Of a stretch of 11,301 nucleotides of DNA, positions 1 to 6,313 are shown one piece after another. Origin of the DNA: Spirochaetota bacterium (GTDB lineage Bacteria; Spirochaetota; Spirochaetia; DSM-27196; PWMO01); NCBI GenBank assembly GCA_009908925.1, contig JAAAOH010000040.1, positions 1-11,301 on the forward strand, given 5' to 3'. A model generated the notes under the pieces. That model saw only the letters and a program-made list of their open reading frames with translations, searched no databases and was not told the DNA's origin. The position numbers and the translations under genes were made by a program. The number at the start of each line of letters is the position of its first letter. Within the stretch, counting starts at the first letter, position 1.

Positions 1-771
1 TCACCCTACCCGCTCTTCGAGGACGGAAACCTCGGGGTTCCGAATGCGTACGCGGCCGATCCCCGTGGCGAGATCGCCGGCGCGCGGGCCGTGCGCCTGG
101 AGCTCGACTCGGCCTCCGTACCGGCGGGGGGCCGGCAGCTTATCTTCTCTCGAAAGGGCCGCGGCGGCGCAGGAGACCCCCGCATCGTGCTTGCTGCCCA
201 CGTCGACACCAAGTACGAGACCCCGGGTGCCCTCGACAACGCGGCCGGACTGGCCACGGCGGTGGCGGTGATGGAGCGCCTGCGCGACGCCGAGCTGCGG
301 TTCGCCCTCGATGTTGTTCCCTTCAACGGCGAGGAGTACTACGGGGTTTCGGGGCAGCTCGCCTACCTTGCCCATCGAGCGCCTTCCGCGGAGACAACAC
401 GGCTCATGATCAATCTCGACGGCCTGGGTCACCGCGATTCGGCCGGCGCGTTCTCGTTCTACAACCTCGATGCGGATGGCACCCCGGCGGCTCCGGCCGC
501 CGCGGCCGAAAAGGCGGCAGCCCGCCTCAGCGCTGCGACGCGGTCAGCGATAGACGAGCACCCGCGCGCGACTGTCGGGGACCAATGGATTGCCGGTGAC
601 CACGCGGTCTTTGCGTTCCACGGCATCCCCTGCGTAGCCGTCACCTCCTCCAACCTGATGGAGCGGGTCGTGCACCTTACCCACACGCCCGCCGACACCG
701 TGGACGAAGTGGATGTCGGGCTTCTCGATGCCACGGCGGAGGTTGTCGCGGGGCTCGTGACTGCGGAATAG
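1..771 (+). CDS. M28-family zinc aminopeptidase, 3' part (5' end outside the window)
   Basis: The frame is open from base 1 to a TAG at 769-771, giving 256 residues with no start inside the window that would keep the fold whole. The pattern fits an M28 (aminopeptidase Y/S type) metallopeptidase, which removes N-terminal residues from peptides with a two-zinc centre. Numbering from the first visible codon, the candidate ligands and catalytic residues are His67 and Asp69 (AHVDTK), Asp79 (GALDNAAG), Glu111-Glu112 (FNGEEYYG), Asp140 (NLDGLG) and His228 (THTPADT). All canonical M28 positions are therefore present and the enzyme should be active. The N-terminal part, including any signal peptide, is missing, so its location in the cell cannot be judged. 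The next gene starts 64 bases downstream, apparently with its own promoter. Substrate is unknown. Confidence 0.87.
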   Translation, partial: SPYPLFEDGNLGVPNAYAADPRGEIAGARAVRLELDSASVPAGGRQLIFSRKGRGGAGDPRIVLAAHVDTKYETPGALDNAAGLATAVAVMERLRDAELRFALDVVPFNGEEYYGVSGQLAYLAHRAPSAETTRLMINLDGLGHRDSAGAFSFYNLDADGTPAAPAAAAEKAAARLSAATRSAIDEHPRATVGDQWIAGDHAVFAFHGIPCVAVTSSNLMERVVHLTHTPADTVDEVDVGLLDATAEVVAGLVTAE

Positions 772-796
772 CGGCGCCTTGCGCGCCGAGGCTGCA

Positions 797-825
797 TTGT
801 CGACCGCGCCTGTCCGGGGTATCCT
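797..825 (+). promoter_or_regulatory. Candidate sigma-70 promoter for the GNAT gene
   Basis: TTGTCG (797-802) and TATCCT (820-825) are separated by exactly 17 bases. The expected transcription start lies around 832, only a few bases before the ATG at 836. No Shine-Dalgarno sequence precedes that ATG. The match is partial, so this is a moderate call. Confidence 0.4.
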
Positions 826-835
826 CCAGTCAACG

Positions 836-1552
836 ATGGAACCGCCGCTTCTCGAGGGCCTCCGCGAGAGCCCCGTCCGCTTTGCCGGACACATCGGATT
901 TTTCTCACAGCACTCAGTCGAAGATGTCTTCAGTCAGGGGGATTCCGTAGCTCTCCTCGGTCGAAGTGACGAGCTCTGGGCGTATACCGTTTCAGACGAC
1001 TCCGCCGAGCTCTCCCGGCTATTCGCGCGGCTGGTGAGAAAGGAAGGCGTTCGAGCGTTCGCCCTTCTGGAAGAGTGGATGCTACCGCTCCTGCGCCCCC
1101 TGGGAGAGGCTACCAGTGAGCTTACCTGCATACGCTACTACTATCCCCCGGACCGACCGCTTCCCGCGCGTCCGGAGGGGATCGGCACCGAGCCTCTGAC
1201 CCTGGACGACGTCGACACCATATGCGCCGAGTCCGAATATCGAGCGTATATCTCTCCCGAATACATCGCCGCCGCCATCACAGACGGGTACTCCGCAGGT
1301 ATACGAGAAGGCGGACGGCTAGTTGCGTGGGGAGCCACCCACGATGACTTCGCCATCGGGAATCTCCATGTTCTGCCCCAATCGCGACGCCGCGGGTACG
1401 CCGCCGCTATCGTGGTGGAGCTTATGGATGCGCTGGTGACCGAAGGATTCGTCCCGGTTATGAACATTGAGCCTGGCAACACCGGCTCCCGTGCACTGGC
1501 GGAGAAACTCGGCTTTCTCTCTGATCGCGTTGTCACCTGGATCATTATGTAG
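836..1552 (+). CDS. GNAT-family N-acetyltransferase
   Basis: A 238-residue protein whose C-terminal half (about 115-238) has the Gcn5-related acetyltransferase pattern. The strand IGNLHVLPQSRRRGYAAAIV (174-193) includes the acetyl-CoA pyrophosphate-binding turn RRRGYA. It is followed by a helix and by NIEPGNTGSRALAEKLGF (210-227), the usual NxxSxxLxxKLGF-like end of the fold. The N-terminal half (1-110) is not recognisable and may be a degenerate second acetyltransferase half, as in FR47-like two-domain proteins. The family moves an acetyl group from acetyl-CoA to an amine; the substrate here is unknown. I chose ATG 836 over the in-frame TTG at 779 because a plausible promoter lies between them and the TTG would add 19 residues without domain content. 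It ends 22 bases from the convergent toxin gene. Confidence 0.78.
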   Translation: MEPPLLEGLRESPVRFAGHIGFFSQHSVEDVFSQGDSVALLGRSDELWAYTVSDDSAELSRLFARLVRKEGVRAFALLEEWMLPLLRPLGEATSELTCIRYYYPPDRPLPARPEGIGTEPLTLDDVDTICAESEYRAYISPEYIAAAITDGYSAGIREGGRLVAWGATHDDFAIGNLHVLPQSRRRGYAAAIVVELMDALVTEGFVPVMNIEPGNTGSRALAEKLGFLSDRVVTWIIM

Positions 1553-1574
1553 TCCCGAATTGTGTCTTCTCCGG

Positions 1575-1871
1575 CTAGTACGCATCCTTACGATGATCAA
1601 GGCGCACGACGAACACAATCACCGTGTCCATGTCGATCGTATAGAACAGCCGATAATCACCGATGCGGTACCGGTAGAACTCTGATAGGTCACCACGCAA
1701 ATGCTTGATGTTCGGACCAAAGAACGGGTTCTCTCGAAGGAGGGGATATACGTAGTCCCGGATCTTGCGGTAGATACGCTGGTAGTCGCGGTTCTTGTTG
1801 AGTTGTTTCCTGAACGTATCGGTTTCAGCGATACGGTAGTTACTCGACGAAGGTGTAGTTCCTGTCGGCAA
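1575..1871 (-). CDS. RelE/ParE-type toxin of a type II toxin-antitoxin module
   Basis: A 98-residue basic protein with the RelE/ParE fold pattern. Helical residues at about 17-48 are followed by the strand signature IKHLRGDLSEFYRYRIGDYR (55-74), then LFYTIDMDTVIVFVVRLDHR (75-94) and a terminal KDAY. The RxRxGDYRLFY stretch and the late R/H-R-x-x-x-Y pattern match the positions that act in ribosome-dependent mRNA cleavage by RelE; ParE relatives with the same fold poison gyrase, so the target is uncertain. It begins inside the end of the antitoxin gene (overlap 1840-1871), typical of co-translated antitoxin-first modules. The start is TTG at 1871, since no ATG occurs before Met81 and an AAGG sequence sits six bases upstream. 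Base composition is lower in GC than the neighbouring genes, suggesting acquisition by transfer. Confidence 0.85.
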   Translation of the reverse strand: MPTGTTPSSSNYRIAETDTFRKQLNKNRDYQRIYRKIRDYVYPLLRENPFFGPNIKHLRGDLSEFYRYRIGDYRLFYTIDMDTVIVFVVRLDHRKDAY

Positions 1872-2082
1872 TATCAGCCTTACCCTTACGGAGACCCGCC
1901 ATCAGTTCCGCATCATTGAGTATCTCTTCCATCTCCGCTTCCGAGGCCAGAGACTCCTCAGCAACGTAGGAGATGGTGGCGTACTCGACGAAATTGGAGA
2001 TGCTCCGCCGTTCACCGGCGGCGGCATTCCGGATCAGCTCGTAGGTCTTATCATCGAGTCGAACAGTTATCGTCTTGGGCAT
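1840..2082 (-). CDS. Ribbon-helix-helix (CopG/RelB-like) antitoxin
   Basis: An 80-residue protein. Residues 2-10 (PKTITVRLD) form the DNA-binding beta strand, followed by two helices at about 11-23 and 28-43, which is the MetJ/Arc/CopG ribbon-helix-helix plan. The acidic C-terminal half (about 44-80) would wrap the toxin and neutralise it. I start it at ATG 2082, not at the in-frame ATG 2100, because AAGGAG (2091-2096) lies eight bases before 2082 and the strand then begins right at the N-terminus as in the family. It is the first gene of a two-gene operon and overlaps the toxin. Family members dimerise on palindromes in their own promoter, and such a palindrome is present at 2101-2119, so autorepression is likely. 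Confidence 0.85.
   Translation of the reverse strand: MPKTITVRLDDKTYELIRNAAAGERRSISNFVEYATISYVAEESLASEAEMEEILNDAELMAGLRKGKADIADRNYTFVE
1878..1882 (-). promoter_or_regulatory. Ribosome binding site that fixes the toxin TTG start
   Basis: On the minus strand TAAGG lies six bases before TTG 1871, within the antitoxin reading frame. It is the only well-placed start signal for the toxin, which has no early ATG or GTG. Confidence 0.55.
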
Positions 2083-2100
2083 GTCACGAGCTCCTTGCAT

Positions 2101-2119
2101 GCAAAGTTATTCACTTTGC
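2101..2119. promoter_or_regulatory. Palindromic operator candidate of the toxin-antitoxin operon
   Basis: GCAAAGT (2101-2107) and ACTTTGC (2113-2119) form a perfect 7-base inverted repeat around a 5-base spacer. It covers the candidate -10 element and lies 18 bases before the antitoxin start. An adjoining palindrome, TTGCATGCAA (2095-2104), overlaps its left arm. Position and symmetry suit binding by a ribbon-helix-helix antitoxin dimer pair, which is inferred. Confidence 0.6.
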
Positions 2120-2132
2120 TTCACATCGTCAA
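2104..2132 (-). promoter_or_regulatory. Promoter of the toxin-antitoxin operon
   Basis: Reading the minus strand, TTGACG (2132-2127) and TAACTT (2109-2104) are 17 bases apart. The -35 element matches five of six consensus bases; the -10 is weaker. The antitoxin Shine-Dalgarno sequence AAGGAG follows eight bases after the -10. Confidence 0.5.
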
Positions 2133-2152
2133 CTGTAGTGCTCTTCGTTTCC

Positions 2153-2184
2153 CGAGCCTCGAAGCACACGGTCTTCGAGGCTCG
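2153..2184. repeat. Perfect 12-base inverted repeat (hairpin) between the antitoxin promoter and metA
   Basis: CGAGCCTCGAAG (2153-2164) and CTTCGAGGCTCG (2173-2184) are perfect complements around an 8-base loop. No run of T follows on either strand, so it is a poor intrinsic terminator. It lies in a divergent intergenic region where no terminator is needed for the known genes. Its role is unknown. Confidence 0.7.
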
Positions 2185-2232
2185 CTTCATCGACACCGCC
2201 GAGCCCCGCCACACACCTTGCAGTTCCAAAGC

Positions 2233-2241
2233 TGCTAGATT
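2233..2241 (+). promoter_or_regulatory. Candidate extended -10 promoter of metA
   Basis: TGCTAGATT fits the extended -10 form TGnTAnnnT. No good -35 element is seen about 17 bases upstream, which is tolerable for extended -10 promoters. It would give a leader of roughly 60 bases before the ATG at 2310, containing the hairpin at 2263-2280. Confidence 0.3.
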
Positions 2242-2262
2242 AGTTTCAGGGTAGAGTTTGCG

Positions 2263-2280
2263 CCGCCGCGCACACGGCGG
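2263..2280 (+). repeat. GC hairpin in the metA leader
   Basis: CCGCCG (2263-2268) and CGGCGG (2275-2280) pair around a 6-base loop, with a further GCG/CGC pairing outside across a GGG bulge. It lies in the probable untranslated leader, ahead of a weak GGGGG (2297-2301) ribosome-binding sequence. I compared the leader by eye with S-adenosylmethionine riboswitches and did not find their conserved core. Confidence 0.4.
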
Positions 2281-2309
2281 GGGCGCTGTTCGATACGGGG
2301 GCTACCCAC

Positions 2310-3251
2310 ATGCCGATAAACATTCCCGACGCTCTTCCCGCCCGCGAGCACCTCGAGCGAGAGAACATCTTCGTGATGAGCGAGGAGCGCGCGGTTCACC
2401 AGGACATCCGGCCGCTCAATATCGCAATCGTCAACCTCATGCCGACGAAGATCGCGACGGAGACGCAACTGCTACGGCTCCTCGGCAATACCCCGCTGCA
2501 GGTGAACGTTGATCTCGTGCACACCGCCTCGCACGAGTCGAAGAATACCGATCCGGCGCATCTCGATCGATTCTACACCTCGCTCGAGCGGATTCGCAGA
2601 CGGCGCTACGACGGGATGATCATTACCGGCGCGCCGGTGGAGACGATTCCCTTCGAGGAAGTGGATTACTGGAGGGAGCTCGCGGCGATCATGGAGTACA
2701 GCCTGCGCAACGTCTACTCGACCCTCCATATCTGCTGGGGAGCCCAGGCGGGGCTCTACTATCACTACGGTATCGACAAGTACCTGCTGCCGGAGAAGCT
2801 TTTCGGGGTATTCGAGCACCGGCGGCACGACGACCATGCGCCGCTGTTCCGCGGCTTCGACGAGCGATTTCCGGTGCCGCACTCACGCTACACCGACATT
2901 CACCTGGAGGAGGTCGAGGCGCGACCCGAGCTCGAGGTGATGGCAACCTCCGAGCAGGCGGGGTTCGGCGTTGCCTCGGCCTTCGACGGCCGTCAGGTCT
3001 TCATCACCGGGCACCTGGAATACGAGGTGGACACGCTCGCGTTCGAGTACAGGCGGGACGCCGCCGCCGGGCTGGACACCGCGCTGCCCCGCGACTACTT
3101 TCCGGACAATGACCCCTCCCGCCCGCCGGTGGCCACCTGGCGTGCCCACGCGCACCTGCTCTTTGCGAACTGGCTGAACTACTGCGTGTATCAGGCCACC
3201 CCCTACGATCTGGCCGAGATCGAGGAGATCGCCCCGCGGCCCCGCGGATAA
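2310..3251 (+). CDS. metA: Homoserine O-acetyltransferase of the MetA family
   Basis: A 313-residue protein that aligns along its whole length with MetA, the glutamine-amidotransferase-like enzyme that acylates L-homoserine in the first committed step of methionine synthesis, in the cytoplasm. Cys142 (HICWGAQAGLY) is the catalytic nucleophile, and His235 with Glu237 (ITGHLEYE) completes the triad at the family's standard numbering. Residue 111 (GAPVETIPF) is Glu. In characterised MetA proteins Glu here goes with acetyl-CoA use and Gly with succinyl-CoA use, so an O-acetylhomoserine route with direct sulfhydrylation is predicted. The N-terminal PINIPDALPAREHL motif is intact, supporting the ATG at 2310. 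The gene ends three bases from the convergent hydrogenase gene, leaving no room for a terminator. The acyl donor is inferred from one residue. Confidence 0.95.
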   Translation: MPINIPDALPAREHLERENIFVMSEERAVHQDIRPLNIAIVNLMPTKIATETQLLRLLGNTPLQVNVDLVHTASHESKNTDPAHLDRFYTSLERIRRRRYDGMIITGAPVETIPFEEVDYWRELAAIMEYSLRNVYSTLHICWGAQAGLYYHYGIDKYLLPEKLFGVFEHRRHDDHAPLFRGFDERFPVPHSRYTDIHLEEVEARPELEVMATSEQAGFGVASAFDGRQVFITGHLEYEVDTLAFEYRRDAAAGLDTALPRDYFPDNDPSRPPVATWRAHAHLLFANWLNYCVYQATPYDLAEIEEIAPRPRG

Positions 3252-3254
3252 GAC

Positions 3255-5057
3255 CTACGGGTTTGCTCCCGCCCTCGGCGGCCCGACCGTCGGCGCCCGG
3301 CCACGCGGTGCCTCGAACGCTTGCGGGGCATACGGGTTGCGGCGCCGGTACTCGGTATGCAGCAGCGCGTGTGCCCGGGCACTGCCCGGCTCACCGAGAA
3401 AATGCTCGTAGAGCGCGAGGACCTCGGGGTTTTCGTGAGAGCGGCGTATGGGCGCGCTCGAGTCCTCGGCGTAGAGCCCGGCCGCACGCTGCCGCCTGCG
3501 CTCGATGGAGTTCTCAAGCGGCTGGCCGCCTCCTCCGACGCATCCGCCCGCGCAGGCCATGATCTCGATGAAATGGTAGGGAGTTTCCCCGCGACGTTTC
3601 GCCGCCCGCACCTCATTGAGGATCGTGCGCGCGTTCTCGAGCCCGTGAGCAACCGCGACGCGAATCGGTGTCCCGGCAACGTCGATTGTTGCCTCACGCA
3701 CCCCCTCGGTTCCGCGGACCGGCGCAAGCTCTACGTGTTCGAGACGCTCACCGGTCTTGAGCTCGTAGGCGCTTCGCAACGCCGCTTCCATCACTCCACC
3801 CGTCGAGCCGAAAATCGTAGCAGCGCCTGAGTACGCGGAGAGTAGCTCGTCGGGTTCGGTTTCGGACAGTTCGTCGAAGTTGATCCCGGCCTGACGCATC
3901 ATGCGGGCTACCTCGCGCGTGGTGAGCACGATGTCGACGTCCTGCCGGCCGCTCGATGCCATCCCGGGGCGAGCGGCTTCGAACTTCTTCGCGGTACATG
4001 GCATAACCGAGAGAGAGGTCACATGACTCTGGTCGATCCCCTTTTCATCCGCATAGTAGGACTTAATGACCGCGCCAAGCATCTGCTGCGGCGACTTGCA
4101 GGAGGAGACGTTGTCGAGCAGGTCGTCGTAGTAGGTTTCGGCGAACTTGATCCAACCCGGGGAGCAGGAGGTGATAAGCGGGAAGGGGCCGCCGTGTTCG
4201 AGCCGTTCGAGGAACTCCGTGCCCTCTTCCATTATGGTGAGGTCAGCGGAGAAATTGGTGTCGAGCACGACATCCACACCCAGCTCTCTCAGAGCGGCGT
4301 ATACTTTGCCCGTCACCAGCGATCCCGGCTCGAGTCCGAACTCTTCACCAAGCGCCACGCGGACCGCCGGCGCCATCTGGGCAACCACCGTCTGTGCCGG
4401 GTCATCGATGGCACTCCACGCCGCGTCGATATCCTCCCTCTCGTAGAGAGCGCCCACCGGACAGTAGACAACGCACTGACCGCAGTTCACGCAGGGACTC
4501 GAGCCCATTTCGAACTCGTCGGCGGGCGCCACCACGGTTTCGGACCCTCGTCCATGGAAGAAGATCGAGCCGACCGACTGTACGTCATTGCAGACCTCGA
4601 CACAGCGACCACAGCCGATGCACTTGTTCATGTCGCGCACGATGCTCATGGAGCTTCGGTCGACCGGCAGCCCGCGGGTGGTCTTCTCGTAGCGCAGCTC
4701 CCGCACTTCGAGCTTCTCGGCGAGATTCTGAAGCTCGCATTTCCCATGCTTGATGCAGGCAAGGCAGTCCTCGGGGTGCGTCGCGAGAACCAGCTCGAGC
4801 AGTCGGCGTCTCATCGTGCGCAGTGCGGCTGTGTTGGTGAGTACATGCATGCCGTCGCGGGCCTCGGTGACGCACGCTCGCTTGTAACCGGCCTGGCCCT
4901 CGATGTCGACCATGCACATGCCGCACGATCCGCGTGGTTCGAGGTCCTGGTGCTGACACAACGTCGGAATATCCACGCCCGCCCGTTTCGCGGCGTTCAA
5001 GACACTCGTACCGTCTTCGACGGTAATCGGCTTATCGTTCATCAACAGAGTGATCAT
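3255..5057 (-). CDS. hydA: [FeFe] hydrogenase catalytic subunit, HndD/HydA type
   Basis: A 600-residue multidomain subunit that reversibly reduces protons to H2 in the cytoplasm. Domains in order: a [2Fe-2S] ferredoxin domain (1-75; Cys34, 45, 48, 62); a His-ligated [4Fe-4S] site (His94, Cys98, 101, 107); two [4Fe-4S] clusters (Cys146, 149, 152, 156 and Cys189, 192, 195, 199); the H-cluster domain (about 225-515); and the small-subunit-like tail (about 545-575). H-cluster motifs are TSCSPGW (296-302), MPCTAKKFE (352-360) and MACAGGCVGGGGQP (500-513). The first motif has Ser299 where most family members have the second Cys, a cluster ligand. Length matches HndD-like M3 enzymes (about 580-650). 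The last 20 residues are rich in Pro, Arg and Ala and look like a nonconserved extension. The ATG overlaps the upstream stop as ATGA and is preceded by GGGAGGTG. Maturation genes hydEFG are not in the window. Confidence 0.96.
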   Translation of the reverse strand: MITLLMNDKPITVEDGTSVLNAAKRAGVDIPTLCQHQDLEPRGSCGMCMVDIEGQAGYKRACVTEARDGMHVLTNTAALRTMRRRLLELVLATHPEDCLACIKHGKCELQNLAEKLEVRELRYEKTTRGLPVDRSSMSIVRDMNKCIGCGRCVEVCNDVQSVGSIFFHGRGSETVVAPADEFEMGSSPCVNCGQCVVYCPVGALYEREDIDAAWSAIDDPAQTVVAQMAPAVRVALGEEFGLEPGSLVTGKVYAALRELGVDVVLDTNFSADLTIMEEGTEFLERLEHGGPFPLITSCSPGWIKFAETYYDDLLDNVSSCKSPQQMLGAVIKSYYADEKGIDQSHVTSLSVMPCTAKKFEAARPGMASSGRQDVDIVLTTREVARMMRQAGINFDELSETEPDELLSAYSGAATIFGSTGGVMEAALRSAYELKTGERLEHVELAPVRGTEGVREATIDVAGTPIRVAVAHGLENARTILNEVRAAKRRGETPYHFIEIMACAGGCVGGGGQPLENSIERRRQRAAGLYAEDSSAPIRRSHENPEVLALYEHFLGEPGSARAHALLHTEYRRRNPYAPQAFEAPRGRAPTVGPPRAGANP

Positions 5058-6313
5058 GCCATCACCTCCCGGATATAGTCCTGTTGGCCGATATGCGCAC
5101 GAAGTTCGTCACTGAAGTTGTCGAGGAGCGTCGTGAGCGCGAGGTCGATCGATTGCCCGAACGGACACAGCGACGAGTGATACATCACCTCCGCGGTCTC
5201 CCGCATGAGGCCCAGGAATTCCTCGCGCCCCGTGCCCGAGGCGATTTCGTTGGCCATATGCTCCAGTTGCCGGGTGCCGTAGCGGCAGGCGAAACACTGG
5301 CCGCAGGACTCCTCCGAGAAGAACCGCATGATGACCTCCAGAACGTGCCCCATATTCACGCTGGTGTTCATCACCACCACGGCGCCCGAGCCGAGCGATC
5401 CGCCGACACTCTTCATCGACGCAAAGTCGAGCTTGTAGTCCAGGGCCGCCTCGTCGTATACCGGCCCGGCCGTTCCGCCGATCTGCACGGCCTTGAAGCG
5501 TCCGTCGACGCCGCCGGAGGCTTCTATGAGCTCTTTGACCTCGACTCCCATCGGAAACTCGTAGACGCCGGGCGCATTCACGTGGCCGCTGAGGCAGTAC
5601 AGCTTCGGTCCGGGGGACTGCGGCGCCCCGATGCTTCGAAACCACTCGGGTCCCTCCGAGAAGATGAGCGGCACGCAGGCGAGGGTCTCCACATTGTTGA
5701 TGACTGTCGGCTTGTCCCACAAACCGCGGTCGGTGGGGTACGGGGGTTTGAGTGTAGGATACCCCCGGTTTCCCATGAGCGAGTTGAGAAGCGCCGTCTC
5801 GTCACCGACCACGTAGGAGCCGCCTCCCGGCATCAGTCCGACATCGAAATCGAAGCCGCTCTCGAGGATGTCCTGGCCGAGAACACCGGTGGAACGGGCC
5901 GTGTCAATCGCCGTTTGGAGTTCCGAGATTACCCGCGGATACTCGCTTCTTATGTAGATGTAGCCCTTGTGCGCCCCAACGGCGAAGGCGGCAATCGTCA
6001 TTCCCTCCAGAATGAGATAGGGAGCGCGTTCCATAAGGAAGCGGTCCTTGAATGTTCCCGGCTCCCCTTCGTCCGCGTTGCACACGAGGTACACCTCGCT
6101 GTCTGTGCGCACGGTGCTCCACTTCTTTCCGGTTTCAAAGCCGGCACCGCCGCGCCCCCTGAGTCGGGCATCGGTTACCGTCTCGACAACCTCCGGCGGC
6201 CTGAGGGCGAGAGCACGTTGCAGGCCAACGTAACCTCCGGCGTTCATATACTCTTCCACGTCCGTTCCCACGCCCTCCGACGTATACCTGGTGAGATACT
6301 GCACGTGTCTCAT
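5054..6313 (-). CDS. hydB: NuoF-like NAD(P)H/FMN subunit of the hydrogenase (short HndC/HydB)
   Basis: A 419-residue protein matching the 51-kDa NADH-binding subunit family. It should oxidise NAD(P)H through FMN and pass electrons via one [4Fe-4S] cluster to HydA. Visible sites: the glycine-rich RGRGGAGFETGKKW (52-65) and NADEGEPGTFKDR (79-91) for FMN and NADH; GAHKGYIYIRSEYP (113-126); and cluster ligands Cys337, 340, 343 (ESCGQCFACRYG) and Cys383 (SSLCPFGQ). Unlike Thermotoga HydB or Desulfovibrio HndC it has no N-terminal [2Fe-2S] thioredoxin-like domain and no C-terminal two-cluster ferredoxin domain, so it is close to plain complex I NuoF in size. The start is ATG 6313, with AGGAGG seven bases upstream, rather than the longer open frame to 6565, which only shadows the preceding gene. 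ATGA overlaps occur at both ends. Confidence 0.95.
   Translation of the reverse strand: MRHVQYLTRYTSEGVGTDVEEYMNAGGYVGLQRALALRPPEVVETVTDARLRGRGGAGFETGKKWSTVRTDSEVYLVCNADEGEPGTFKDRFLMERAPYLILEGMTIAAFAVGAHKGYIYIRSEYPRVISELQTAIDTARSTGVLGQDILESGFDFDVGLMPGGGSYVVGDETALLNSLMGNRGYPTLKPPYPTDRGLWDKPTVINNVETLACVPLIFSEGPEWFRSIGAPQSPGPKLYCLSGHVNAPGVYEFPMGVEVKELIEASGGVDGRFKAVQIGGTAGPVYDEAALDYKLDFASMKSVGGSLGSGAVVVMNTSVNMGHVLEVIMRFFSEESCGQCFACRYGTRQLEHMANEIASGTGREEFLGLMRETAEVMYHSSLCPFGQSIDLALTTLLDNFSDELRAHIGQQDYIREVMA

Noticed and set aside
2153..2184. Reading the hairpin as an intrinsic terminator
   Set aside because: No run of T follows on either strand and no gene ends nearby in the right orientation.
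2185..2309. Possible S-adenosylmethionine riboswitch before metA
   Set aside because: The leader is short and I could not find the conserved core or stem arrangement of known SAM riboswitch classes.
4023..5078. Long open frame of 351 codons on the plus strand
   Set aside because: It lies wholly antisense to hydA, has no recognisable domain, and long antisense frames are expected in GC-rich genes.
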